Assembly (NCBI GenBank): GCA_934095825.1
Contig: CAKOKQ010000005.1
Coordinates: 56,866 to 120,865 of the forward strand
DNA from: an uncultured Bacilli bacterium
GTDB taxonomy: Bacteria; Bacillota_I; Bacilli_A; RF39; UBA660
Reading direction: 5' to 3'
Length of the DNA stretch: 64,000 nucleotides
Part shown: positions 7,586 to 16,291 of the stretch, in pieces
How positions within the stretch are numbered: position 1 is the stretch's first letter
Layout of the letters: every line of letters starts with the position of its first letter
Position numbers and translations under genes: made by a program
Notes under the pieces: generated by a model
What the model saw: the letters and a program-made list of their open reading frames with translations, nothing else
What the model was told of the DNA's origin: nothing
Database searches by the model: none

Positions 7586-8356
7586 ATGGTTAGAGTGATA
7601 GAGAAGATTGAGATATTAAAAGAAAATAATGATAAATTAGTAGTAGATGCTATCAGTGCTTTTAGTATTGATTTTAATAATGTCGGACATAATTTTTGTA
7701 TTGCGACTGCTAATGAGTTGGATCAAAATGGTTTAGTAAAATTGTTAGTTAGTGAAATTACGGATAATGGTTTGATTAAAATTGCTGATGAGGCTTTATG
7801 GGGCGAAGTTAAAAATGTCATGAGAGCGATTATAAGTGGTAGTAGTTATACTTATAGTTACATTAAAATGCCTAAGAGTGTTAAAGCTAGTAATGATTTT
7901 GCCAGAGTAATTGCGGTTCAAGAAGCGGCTAAAACCCAGTTAATTAGTGATTATATGGCGAAGAAACCTACAGATGCAGTAGCAGTTCCAGTATCTGATA
8001 GTTTGATTGATAATCCCGCTATTTATCCAACAGAAACACCTGATTCAAAGGTCGGTCATGAAGTAACACCAGGGATTTCTGTAGAGATACCAGCACAAGA
8101 TGGTAGTGTGGTTCAAGAAACGGAAGTAAAACCTATAAATGTTATGGATGTGCCTCAAACTACCCAAGTTGCTAGTGAACCAGAAGTTTCAATGGATGAT
8201 TTAGTAAAACAAGCTATTGAAAAAAGTGAAGAACCAACTAATTTTGATAGACAAGAAGAAGAGAAAAACTTGGCTATTGATGCTACAAAGTTAATGACTG
8301 AACTAGAAAATTATATTAGATTAGTTGTTAAAGATGAAATAAATAAGACAAAGTAA
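7586..8356 (+). CDS. Two-part protein with disordered linker, unknown function
   Basis: 256 residues: a folded-looking N-terminal region (~1-125), a long P/T/E/V-rich disordered stretch (~130-215) and a C-terminal charged helix. There is no signal or membrane segment. AAGGG lies just before ATG 7586 and is better spaced for GTG 7595, so the start is uncertain by three codons. It is the last gene of the 6455 operon. I do not recognise the family. Confidence 0.6.
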   Translation: MVRVIEKIEILKENNDKLVVDAISAFSIDFNNVGHNFCIATANELDQNGLVKLLVSEITDNGLIKIADEALWGEVKNVMRAIISGSSYTYSYIKMPKSVKASNDFARVIAVQEAAKTQLISDYMAKKPTDAVAVPVSDSLIDNPAIYPTETPDSKVGHEVTPGISVEIPAQDGSVVQETEVKPINVMDVPQTTQVASEPEVSMDDLVKQAIEKSEEPTNFDRQEEEKNLAIDATKLMTELENYIRLVVKDEINKTK

Positions 8357-8390
8357 AAGTTAGAAAATATAATAATAAATAAGATATTTG

Positions 8391-8413
8391 CTCTCATAAT
8401 TGAGAGTTTTTTT
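8391..8413 (+). terminator. Rho-independent terminator
   Basis: CTCTCA, TAAT loop, TGAGAG, then seven T. It closes the 6455-8356 operon. Confidence 0.88.
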
Positions 8414-8532
8414 GGCTTTTAACTTTTAGTGTTTTCTTAAAATGGAAAGTTTGTATTAATTAATTGCTTTTAAGCTAGATTTTACTTGTTAAAATAAAGA
8501 CTCAATGGTATTATATGGGCATTGGAAGTGGT

Positions 8533-9210
8533 ATGATGGTATCGTTTATTTTTTACTTAGGAACAATTTTAGAAGCTTTTATCTTGCAAAGAATAAATCA
8601 AGATTGTTTATATAATGATGCCGGCAAAGAAGGATATAAAATAAAAATCGAAGATGATGATTCTATACTACAATTAGCTTTTTTAGCAAAATTTATTCCC
8701 GTGGTTAATTTATTAGAAGGGTTTTATCATATAATTAATTATAATCTAAATAAAGATGAGATTATAGCTTATTTAAAGGAAAAAAATTTAATGGAACCTT
8801 TTACTAAGGGAGATATGTTTTATTATTTAAAAGATGAAAATATTAACAGGTGTCGGGAAATAGCAGATAGATATTATATGCAAAGAAAAGAGCCGTATTA
8901 TATAATTTTTATAGGTGAGTATGATGTTTGTAAAGTTAGTTATGTTTTTGATTTTCCTTATCGCGATATAATTATTTTAGATATTGAAGGAACGATGGAA
9001 AATCTAGATTTAGAAGAACAAAAAAGAGTAGTAAAAGAAACAATCCAAAAGTACGAAGAGGTTTGTATTAGTAAATGTGGAGGGTTAATGGCGTATTATG
9101 ATGCTATAAGAGAAGGTTATTTTAATCCTGAGAAGATTGTTACTAAGACACCTCATCTTTTAGAAGAAATGTTAAGTCAAAAGCTTAGTTTACAAAGGAA
9201 AAAAGCTTAA
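8533..9210 (+). CDS. Unknown protein, intact paralogue of the broken gene at 9306
   Basis: About 225 residues. A hydrophobic N-terminus (MVSFIFYLGTILEAFIL) is followed by a domain with the motif AFLAKFIPVVNLLEGFYHIINYN and a C-terminal Y-rich region (GGLMAYYDAIREGY). Aligning with the 9306 paralogue, which starts MGELIFWGGSIVETFI, places the start at ATG 8533 or 8536 rather than ATG 8515. The 'FIPxxNLL' membrane-adjacent motif suggests membrane association. Family unknown. Confidence 0.6.
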   Translation: MMVSFIFYLGTILEAFILQRINQDCLYNDAGKEGYKIKIEDDDSILQLAFLAKFIPVVNLLEGFYHIINYNLNKDEIIAYLKEKNLMEPFTKGDMFYYLKDENINRCREIADRYYMQRKEPYYIIFIGEYDVCKVSYVFDFPYRDIIILDIEGTMENLDLEEQKRVVKETIQKYEEVCISKCGGLMAYYDAIREGYFNPEKIVTKTPHLLEEMLSQKLSLQRKKA

Positions 9211-9305
9211 AAAAATCCTTGATTTATCGCAAAAAATACTATTAAAAATGTTGTTAAAATAATTTAATGGTGTTATATTTAAGGCGTAGTTTAAAGGAGT
9301 ATATT

Positions 9306-10066
9306 ATGGGAGAATTAATATTTTGGGGAGGAAGTATCGTTGAAACTTTTATCTTTAATGAATTAAATTCTAAGAAGCTTTATAAAGATTTAGCAGATAG
9401 AGGTTTTAAAGTTAAAATTATTGATGATGGTGGTATTTACATGCATGAGGTGCCAATGTATTTAAGATTTATTCCTTTTTTTAATCTTTTAGCTACTTTT
9501 CAGTATATTATGCAATATAATGAGAGCTAGATGAGACAATTTTTTATTTTCAAAGTAAGGGAATGATATCCCCTTTAACTAAGAATGAAAGAGAACTTTA
9601 TAGACTTAATCCAACTATTAAAACCGCGATGGATATAGCTAAAGAAGATTATTTAAGACGAAAATATGGTAATTCGATTATTTTGCAAAGTGAATTAGGG
9701 AATACTAAAATAGTTTATTTTTATAACTTTGAAACATTAGAAATTGAGATTTCTTCGTGTGAGGGGCATTTGGCAACTTTAAAGAAAGAAGATTTAGATG
9801 AATTAGTTGGGACTATACTAGAAGTTAATTTACAAGATTATTATGATTATTATGGTGATGAATGGGGATATTATCATGCTATAATGGACGGAAGGGAATT
9901 ACCGGTTAGGATTATAGTTAAAGAAAGTGATTATCAAATGGAAGATATTTTAGAAAATGGTGGGGATAAGAATATGGAATTACCAAGAAATAAAAAGGGG
10001 TTTTGGGGTAATGTTTTTCAATTAACTTTACATAAAAAAGGAAAAGTAGAAAGGGACTTTAAATGA
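9306..10066 (+). pseudogene. Frameshifted paralogue of the 8533 gene
   Basis: Two fragments in different frames, 9306-9530 and 9563-10066, align end to end with the intact 8533 protein: IINYN...DEIIAYLKEKNLMEPFTK corresponds to IMQYN-E / LDETIFYFQSKGMISPLTK. The break is at GAGAG near 9520-9526. Removing one AG dinucleotide would restore one frame, so it looks like dinucleotide slippage. GGAG precedes ATG 9306 and the 3' end overlaps the next gene by 4 bases (ATGA), showing the operon structure survives. It could be recent decay, phase variation or an assembly error. Confidence 0.7.
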
Positions 10067-11193
10067 ATTATTTTGCTTTTATAGATAAATATGGAAAAGT
10101 AACTTATAAAGATAAGAAAGAAACCGAAATAGATATTTTATTATTTAGTCAGCTAGCTTATTTACCAATGGATAATATTGATTTTAAAAATAATCAGAAA
10201 TATACCCTAGAAGAAATAGCTACTAATATTGATAGAAGTGTTTTTTTAGAGTCTTTGATTGCCCAACGAAACGCTTTAAAATTATTAGATACAATTAAAG
10301 ATTTACCGCGTTTTAAAGAAATAAAGGTTACGGATTATTCATATATTATGGATGAGAACTCCCAGTTTGGAGCGGTTACTTTTATTTTACCTAATAAACA
10401 AATAGTTATTGCTTTTCAAGGAACCGATAATACAATTGCTGGTTGGAAGGAAGATGCCATTCTTTCTTATAAATATCCTACAACTTCCCAAGAACTGGCG
10501 GGAAGTTATGTGGAAAAGATTATTAGCAAATATAAACGCTCGGTAATTATTTGTGGTCATTCTAAAGGGGGCAATCTAGCTTTGGTGGGAGCCATGCGAA
10601 CTACACTTTTAAAAAAATTAGCTATCAAAGAAATATATTCCTTTGATGGACCGGGGTTGCGTGAGAATGAATTTAATAGTAATCAGTATAAACAAGTAAG
10701 AAGAAAATTACATAATATTATTCCTGATGAAAGTATGGTAGGAGTCCTTTTTAATCAAGAAAATTTAGATGTTATTAAAAGTAATGCCAAGGGAATAATG
10801 CAACATGCCACAACTTCATGGCAAGTCGAAGACGATAAATTAGTAAGAACAAATAAGAGTGCTTTAAGTGATAACTTAGATAAAGCTATTTATGATTGGT
10901 TATCTAATTACAATTTAGAACAAAGAAAACTGATTATTGATGAAACTTTTGGACTTTTAGAAAAAAGTAATATTAAAAGAGTCAGTGATATAAGTGATAA
11001 CTATTTAAGAAGTCTGTTTGAAGTTTTAAAAGCTACTGAAACTTTAGATAATCAGACGAAAGTAGTTATATTTAATTGTTTAAAATTATTAAGTACTACT
11101 TTATCAAAAACTTTAATTAATATGGAATTAAATAATTTGAAGAAAAAAATTAATAATAATATCTTCAAAGAAAAAATAAATATGGATAAATAA
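10063..11193 (+). CDS. Mbeg1-like (DUF2974) alpha/beta hydrolase
   Basis: 376 residues, lipase-like fold. The nucleophile elbow GHSKGG is at ~165-170 (Ser ~167), preceded by VIAFQGTDNTIAGWKED, the oxyanion-side motif. SFDGPGL (~195) supplies the acid, and a His lies in IMQHATTSW (~247). This arrangement is typical of DUF2974/Mbeg1-like proteins common in Firmicutes, whose natural substrate is not settled. No signal peptide, so cytoplasmic. The C-terminal ~100 residues are helical and charged. It overlaps the preceding pseudogene by 4 bases. Confidence 0.82.
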   Translation: MNYFAFIDKYGKVTYKDKKETEIDILLFSQLAYLPMDNIDFKNNQKYTLEEIATNIDRSVFLESLIAQRNALKLLDTIKDLPRFKEIKVTDYSYIMDENSQFGAVTFILPNKQIVIAFQGTDNTIAGWKEDAILSYKYPTTSQELAGSYVEKIISKYKRSVIICGHSKGGNLALVGAMRTTLLKKLAIKEIYSFDGPGLRENEFNSNQYKQVRRKLHNIIPDESMVGVLFNQENLDVIKSNAKGIMQHATTSWQVEDDKLVRTNKSALSDNLDKAIYDWLSNYNLEQRKLIIDETFGLLEKSNIKRVSDISDNYLRSLFEVLKATETLDNQTKVVIFNCLKLLSTTLSKTLINMELNNLKKKINNNIFKEKINMDK

Positions 11194-11292
11194 TAAGTAA
11201 ACCCAAAGTAAGGAGTTTTGTAATCAAAAATAACTATTTCCAAGTCTTAAATAATTTGCTATAATCTAGTTAGAAGATAAGGGTGTAGTAAG

Positions 11293-12591
11293 ATGAACAA
11301 TTTTTATAATGCAGATAAATATTTTTTAGTAGATACAATTCATGGTAATTTAAAAGCCAGTAATATTAATTTAGTACCTTTAAGCAATGCTTTAATAAAT
11401 TTATATAATAGAAGAACTTTTAAAGTTTTAAGTAAAAAAAGAATAGTAGATGAAATAACTGGTAAAGAATCATTTGTACCTATTGAGTCATTGGGTTTTT
11501 TACATACTAGTGATAGTCCTTATCAAGATGATTTAGATGTTATCTCATATGAAGTATTAAAACTTTTAGGAATTAATGCCATGCCAGCGTTTCATTTACT
11601 TACACAAGAAAAATTGAGAGGTTCCATATTAATAAGTGCCATAAACTTGAGTGATGAAGTTTATACGATTGAAGATTTATCGAAAAAAATAGTTTTAATG
11701 ATTAAAGAAAATAAGACAGCTATTCCAGAGTTTTTACTTAGCTATATTCATTTAGGAAGTAATAGTAAAAATAGTCCTATTATGGATATGAAAGTTGTTA
11801 AAGAATTAATAGATTTTCCAATTAATATAATAAGTTATGTCTTTAATTTAGATAGTAAAGCTTTATATAAAATCAAGTTAAATTATATTAATTATTTACT
11901 TGGGATGTATGTTATTAATCAAAATAATATTGAATTAAATACTTATGGCGTTTATAAGAGTAAGACTTCTAGTATTGTAAGTATGTTACCAGCTTTTAAT
12001 TATAGTAAGAGTTTAGAAAAAAGTAATGTTGTTAATTTGAATAATAAATATGTTGATAAAGAAGTTTTTTTGAATACTTTGTTTAATGGTTATTATGAGT
12101 TTTTTAAAGATATAAGTAGAGGCTTAATGGAAAATGTTTCGGCTTATAAAAAGAGTATGAGTTTAATTATTGATAATAATACTTCAGGAAGAGATGCTAA
12201 GGTTATTACAGGTATTCTTTTTGATTTAATTGATAATGTAGCAGGTTTAGAAGAAGAACATCGTTTAAGTTTTGGGGAGTCACGAATTGATATGGCTCTT
12301 ACGCAGACTAGTATTAATTTAAATGCCGTAAATCATAATCAAGAGGTTAGAAATAAGTATGAAAAAGTTGAGGAACATTATAAAGTAACAGGAGATATAA
12401 GTCCTAAAGAAGATATAGGAGAAGAAAAGCCAAAAAGTCCCGAAAAAGAAATGGTGAAGGTAAAAGTTGAAGAAGCTAAACCCGTAAAAAAAGGTCATTT
12501 AGGTTCCATAATTTGGGCAATTGTCATTATCGCTATTGTTATTGCTATTGGTTTTGGAGCGTATTATCTGTTAACAAACTATATTGATTGA
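11293..12591 (+). CDS. Tail-anchored protein with faint HipA-like features
   Basis: 432 residues. The N-terminal ~310 residues are a soluble domain, followed by a charged linker (~365-400) and one C-terminal membrane helix (~405-428). The stretch LLGMYVINQNNIELN followed by SMLPAFNYSKS recalls the catalytic D-H-x-x-N and 'LsPayD' segments of HipA-type kinases, but the catalytic Asp-His is replaced by N-Q. If related, it is a pseudokinase. The resemblance is weak and a structure search is needed. TATAAT lies ~30 bp upstream and AAGGGTG precedes the ATG. Confidence 0.55.
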   Translation: MNNFYNADKYFLVDTIHGNLKASNINLVPLSNALINLYNRRTFKVLSKKRIVDEITGKESFVPIESLGFLHTSDSPYQDDLDVISYEVLKLLGINAMPAFHLLTQEKLRGSILISAINLSDEVYTIEDLSKKIVLMIKENKTAIPEFLLSYIHLGSNSKNSPIMDMKVVKELIDFPINIISYVFNLDSKALYKIKLNYINYLLGMYVINQNNIELNTYGVYKSKTSSIVSMLPAFNYSKSLEKSNVVNLNNKYVDKEVFLNTLFNGYYEFFKDISRGLMENVSAYKKSMSLIIDNNTSGRDAKVITGILFDLIDNVAGLEEEHRLSFGESRIDMALTQTSINLNAVNHNQEVRNKYEKVEEHYKVTGDISPKEDIGEEKPKSPEKEMVKVKVEEAKPVKKGHLGSIIWAIVIIAIVIAIGFGAYYLLTNYID

Positions 12592-12633
12592 TTTTTAAGG
12601 CTTTTTATGGTACAACTTAAGTAGGTGATTTGT

Positions 12634-13098
12634 ATGCTTATTTCCGTTGAAAAACAAGAAATTGGTCCAGTTTATAAAAAGGTGTTGGAATACAAAAGAA
12701 GATTTAGTGGGGGAATTTATTGGCGTTTAAAAAAACATGCGGCCGTGATTGAAAGACATTTAAATCCAGGGGAAGAAGTGATGTATGCTTTTCCTGCCCA
12801 AAAAAATGAGTCGCATAAAGATATATTTAATACTTGTATATTGGCGCTTACAAATAAAAGAATTTTAATTGGGCAATCTAAATTGTTATTTGGTTATGCT
12901 CTAACTTCGATTACTCCTGATTTATTTAATGATTTAGAAGTTTATGAAGGTTTAATTTGGGGAATTATCACTATTGATACAGTTAAAGAATTAGTAAATT
13001 TATCAAATATTGATAAGAAAGCTTTACCAGAAATAGAGACTAATATTACTGAATTTATGATGGAAGAAAAAAAGAAGTATGTAATTAAAAAAGATTAA
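12634..13098 (+). CDS. PH-like domain protein, unknown function
   Basis: ~154 residues. HLNPGEEVMYAFPAQKN...CILALTNKRILIGQ is the start of a bacterial PH-like domain (bPH type), and WGIITIDTVKELVNLSNIDKKALPEIETNITEFM fits its end. Soluble. AGGTGA at 12624-12629 is spaced for ATG 12634; the upstream GTG at 12625 is inside it. The terminator at 13115 runs straight into the next start codon. Confidence 0.68.
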   Translation: MLISVEKQEIGPVYKKVLEYKRRFSGGIYWRLKKHAAVIERHLNPGEEVMYAFPAQKNESHKDIFNTCILALTNKRILIGQSKLLFGYALTSITPDLFNDLEVYEGLIWGIITIDTVKELVNLSNIDKKALPEIETNITEFMMEEKKKYVIKKD

Positions 13099-13114
13099 CA
13101 TAAAATATAAAGAT

Positions 13115-13143
13115 TCATATCCTACAATAGGATGTGATTTTTT
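13115..13143 (+). terminator. Terminator hairpin that also contains the next gene's ribosome site
   Basis: Stem TCATATCCT / AGGATGTGA, followed by six T and then at once ATG 13144. The AGGA of the 3' arm is the only Shine-Dalgarno-like sequence for the LysM gene, so folding would both terminate and mask initiation. Confidence 0.65.
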
Positions 13144-13593
13144 ATGTATGATAAGTATACGGTAGGTTACAATGAGACATTAAGTGATATTGCAAAGCGT
13201 TTTAATACAACTAAAGAAGAGTTACTTAGTGTTAATAATATTTATGATGAAGGTATGATAAGAGCAGGAATGGATATTGCTGTTCCCATAAGTAATGATT
13301 ATTTTACAACTTATACGGTTAATAGTGGGGATAATTTATATGCTATAGCGAGGCGTTATAATATAAATCCGACTCTACTGGCAGCGTTAAATGGCTTAAA
13401 TATGGATGATTATATTTATCCTAATCAGAAGATTATGATTCCTAAAAGTGGTTATAGTTTTTATATTACTAAAGATGGGGATACTTTAAGTACGGTAGCA
13501 GATAAGTTTAAAAGAAGTGTTAACGAGTTAACAAGTATGAATCAAACCATATATTTGCTTCCCGGACAATTAATGATTAATAGAACAAAGTAG
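13144..13593 (+). CDS. Protein with three LysM domains, no signal peptide
   Basis: 149 residues composed of three LysM modules (~4-48, ~54-100, ~105-148), recognised by YTV...ETLSDIAKRFNTT, YTVNSGDNLYAIARRYNI and YITKDGDTLSTVADKFK. LysM binds N-acetylglucosamine polymers. With no signal peptide it would stay in the cytoplasm, which fits a mother-cell spore-coat or cortex-surface protein of the SafA kind rather than a secreted hydrolase. There is no catalytic domain. It has a terminator right after the stop. Confidence 0.85.
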   Translation: MYDKYTVGYNETLSDIAKRFNTTKEELLSVNNIYDEGMIRAGMDIAVPISNDYFTTYTVNSGDNLYAIARRYNINPTLLAALNGLNMDDYIYPNQKIMIPKSGYSFYITKDGDTLSTVADKFKRSVNELTSMNQTIYLLPGQLMINRTK

Positions 13594-13617
13594 ATGAGTA
13601 GTTATCTACCTTTTTTT
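13590..13617 (+). terminator. Terminator of the LysM gene
   Basis: GTAGAT / ATCTAC with seven T; the stem begins within the stop codon. Confidence 0.85.
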
Positions 13618-13690
13618 CATTTAAAAAGAAATTAAAAAGTTACTTGTAATTAATAATTGTTAAAATGAAGAAAATGCGATTGTAAAAATG

Positions 13691-13719
13691 TTGCAATTAG
13701 AAAATTCTTAAGGTATAAT
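13691..13719 (+). promoter_or_regulatory. Vegetative-type promoter of the pilin-like gene
   Basis: TTGCAA (13691-13696), 17 bp, TATAAT (13714-13719); start expected ~13726. GGAGAG follows before ATG 13742. Confidence 0.75.
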
Positions 13720-13741
13720 TATTAGTATAGGAGAGAGTTTT

Positions 13742-14404
13742 ATGAATAAAAGTATTAATAAAAAAGGTTTTACATTAGTTGAGTTATTGGCTGTTATTGT
13801 TATTTTAGCCGTACTTGCTTTAGTTGCGATGCCAAATGTTACAAGATTAATGGAGAATGCTCGTAAAAATTCATTCACTACAGAAGCTGAGGAGTTTGCT
13901 AAGTATGCACAGACTGCCTATACGAATGTTCAATTAGCAGGAAGTCTTACTAGTTCTGGACAAATTTCAAAATTTAAAGTACCAGGTACAGCAAAAGGAG
14001 ATTTTGAATACTTTTGTATTTCTTATCAAAAGTTGAAAGCTGATCAGTATGTTAATAAATCTAATGATGCTGCTTATGGTGGAATTATTGAGTTATTTAT
14101 TCCAACTTCTACAAACTCAACTGTTACTTCAACAATTACTAATATTTATATGACTAATGGTAGTTATGCAATCAATGGTATTTCTTTAAGCAATTTAGCT
14201 TCTGGAAATTATACGGAAGGATCTGGTAATACACTTGGCCAATATAATAGTGGTATTAAGTTAGTTGTTAACGGTGCTAGTAAAGATGTATCTGGTATAT
14301 CTAATGGTAGTGATGAAGGAACAAAAGGTAATTTATGTTTAACTACACAAGATGCTGTTAAAGCTGAAGTATCTAAATTAGATGGCGCTCATCAATTTAA
14401 CTAA
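13742..14404 (+). CDS. Type IV pilin-like protein with prepilin leader
   Basis: 220 residues. KKGFTLVELLAVIVILAVLALVAMP is the class III prepilin signature: cleavage after Gly, then FTLVELL with the conserved Glu at +5, and a long hydrophobic helix. The rest is a Ser/Thr/Asn-rich globular head with two cysteines (~100 and ~204). It stands alone with its own promoter and terminator; no pilus ATPase or prepilin peptidase lies nearby, so assembly proteins must be elsewhere. It is longer than ComGC-type competence pilins. It may be a surface pseudopilin. Confidence 0.85.
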   Translation: MNKSINKKGFTLVELLAVIVILAVLALVAMPNVTRLMENARKNSFTTEAEEFAKYAQTAYTNVQLAGSLTSSGQISKFKVPGTAKGDFEYFCISYQKLKADQYVNKSNDAAYGGIIELFIPTSTNSTVTSTITNIYMTNGSYAINGISLSNLASGNYTEGSGNTLGQYNSGIKLVVNGASKDVSGISNGSDEGTKGNLCLTTQDAVKAEVSKLDGAHQFN

Positions 14405-14405
14405 G

Positions 14406-14430
14406 AGACTTGATTTTAAGTCTTTTTTTT
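14406..14430 (+). terminator. Terminator of the pilin-like gene
   Basis: AGACTT, GATTTT loop, AAGTCT and seven T. Confidence 0.87.
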
Positions 14431-14474
14431 AAAGCTTTAATTTGGTAAAATAAAGCATGAGAGAAGGTTTTAAA

Positions 14475-15380
14475 ATGGTAGTAATAGGTTCGCATGTGTC
14501 TTTTGGTAAAGACCAACTTTTAGCATCGGTTAAAGAAGCAATATCTTATGGGGCAAATACATTTATGTTTTATACAGGAGCACCTCAAAATACAATAAGA
14601 AAAGAAATTGATGAAGAAAAAATAAAGGAAGCTCAAAAGTTAATGCAAGAAAATGGTATTGATATAAATAATGTCATTTGTCATGCTCCTTATATAGTTA
14701 ATCCTGCTAGTAATGATCCTGGAAAACAAAATTTTGCAGTTGACTTTTTAAAAGAAGAATTAAGAAGATGTAATTTAATGGGGATAAGACAGATGGTTTT
14801 ACACCCTGGGAGTGCGGTTAACGAAACAAGAGAAGAAGGATTAAATAACATTGTAAAAGTTTTAGATGATATTTTAGATAACGATTATAATGTTAAAATT
14901 CTTTTAGAAACAATGGCTGGTAAGGGTAATGAATGTGGTATTAACTTAGAAGAAATTAATTATTTATTAAAAAATGTCCAAGATAATACTAAGTTAGGAG
15001 TCTGTTTAGATACATGTCATTTAAATGATTCGGGAGTAGATATTAAAACTTTTGATAATTATTTAGATGATCTTGATAAATTAATCGGTTTAGAAAGAAT
15101 AGGCTGTATTCATGTAAATGATAGCAAAAATCCAATAAGTAGCCATAAGGATCGTCATGAAAATATTGGTTTAGGAACAATTGGTTTTGATAATTTAGTT
15201 AATGTTATTTATAATGAAAGACTTAAAAATATTCCTTTTATCTTAGAAACTCCTTATATTTGCAAAGAAGATAATGAAAAAGAAAAGATTTATCCACCAT
15301 ATAAGTTTGAAATAGAAATGCTAAGAAATAAAATGTTTAATTCTAATCTATTAAATGATATTAGAAAGTATTATAAATAA
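14475..15380 (+). CDS. nfo: Endonuclease IV (AP endonuclease)
   Basis: Zn-dependent endonuclease that cuts 5' of abasic sites in base-excision repair. The metal-ligand motifs are in order: GSHVSF, CHAPY, LHPGS, LETMAG, CLDTCHLNDSG, HVNDSK, SHKDRHENIGLG and LETP. ~301 residues, near the family length. GAGAAGG at 14460-14466 points to ATG 14475; the upstream ATG 14457 is closer to the -10-like TAAAAT. Monocistronic. Confidence 0.93.
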   Translation: MVVIGSHVSFGKDQLLASVKEAISYGANTFMFYTGAPQNTIRKEIDEEKIKEAQKLMQENGIDINNVICHAPYIVNPASNDPGKQNFAVDFLKEELRRCNLMGIRQMVLHPGSAVNETREEGLNNIVKVLDDILDNDYNVKILLETMAGKGNECGINLEEINYLLKNVQDNTKLGVCLDTCHLNDSGVDIKTFDNYLDDLDKLIGLERIGCIHVNDSKNPISSHKDRHENIGLGTIGFDNLVNVIYNERLKNIPFILETPYICKEDNEKEKIYPPYKFEIEMLRNKMFNSNLLNDIRKYYK

Positions 15381-15427
15381 TAAAAAGTAGTAAAAATAAG
15401 CTAGGATAATTTAAAAAGAATAGAGTT

Positions 15428-16210
15428 TCAAGATTTATTATCGTTGGAATTGTCTATTCTTTTTTCATACTTGATATATTCATAATTACTATTTTTACTT
15501 CTTAAAACCATTTGGTTATAGATTTTATCTCTTAAAGATATAGCGGCTTCTTTTTGAGTTTCTTTAGAATCAGGATAGAACGGTCCATCGATATAAATAG
15601 TTATTTTAGGACGGTTACCAAAACGCTTTTTTTGATAAGTGGTTGTCATAGAAAATGAGGGAACTTGGTCTTTAACAGGAAATCTAAAAGAAGATATGGG
15701 AAGTGGTCTTATTTGGGTATAATATGGCCATAGATGAGCTTCGGGATAAATAGTTATCGAATGATTTTGGACTAAAGTGTGCATAGCCTTAAATAATGCT
15801 TCTTTTTCATGAATCTTTCTAGGAATTGGTAAAGCTCCAACAAAGGGGAGGATTTTTCCCAGAAAGGGAATACCTAAATTAGCAGTACTGACAACAACAT
15901 AATTTTTCTTGGGAAAAGTAAGAAGTAAAGGATCTAGGGCATCACCAATCATTTGAGTATGATTACTAAATAAGTAGTAACCTTTATAGTCTTTTAAGAC
16001 TTTTTTATTTTTAAATGTTACTTTAAGAATTAGTTTACAATAGATAAGGGCAACTAGATATGCTAAAAAATAAAGAATAGAAGAGATAATCTTATAAAAA
16101 ATGTTGGTATTTAACCATTTGTAGTTATCTTTGATTTCATAATTTTGGTTACTAGAAGTAACAAAATCATCAGTATAACTAGCATATGTTTTAAAGGTTG
16201 GTTTTTTCAT
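15428..16210 (-). CDS. 1-acylglycerol-3-phosphate acyltransferase-like (PlsC family)
   Basis: ~260 residues. A membrane segment lies at ~35-60 (IFYKIISSILYFLAYLVALIY). The acyltransferase motif I is SNHTQMIGDALDP, with one extra residue between His and Asp compared with the classic HxxxxD. Motif III is YPEAHLWPYYTQIRP in place of FPEGTRS, a known variant in Firmicutes. It probably makes phosphatidic acid or acylates another envelope lipid. ATG 16210 is preferred over GTG 16219. It is divergent from lysS; the promoters lie in the ~80 bp between. Confidence 0.8.
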   Translation of the reverse strand: MKKPTFKTYASYTDDFVTSSNQNYEIKDNYKWLNTNIFYKIISSILYFLAYLVALIYCKLILKVTFKNKKVLKDYKGYYLFSNHTQMIGDALDPLLLTFPKKNYVVVSTANLGIPFLGKILPFVGALPIPRKIHEKEALFKAMHTLVQNHSITIYPEAHLWPYYTQIRPLPISSFRFPVKDQVPSFSMTTTYQKKRFGNRPKITIYIDGPFYPDSKETQKEAAISLRDKIYNQMVLRSKNSNYEYIKYEKRIDNSNDNKS

Positions 16211-16291
16211 AAATATCACATGATTATTGTAGCAAATTAATTGACTAATTTCACTAATTTTGCTATCATTTGATAGAAAGAAGTGATGTCT

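Noticed and set aside
8515..8532. Upstream ATG for the 8533 gene
   Set aside because: Homology to the 9306 paralogue begins at the later ATG, and the earlier one sits on a TATTAT -10-like sequence.
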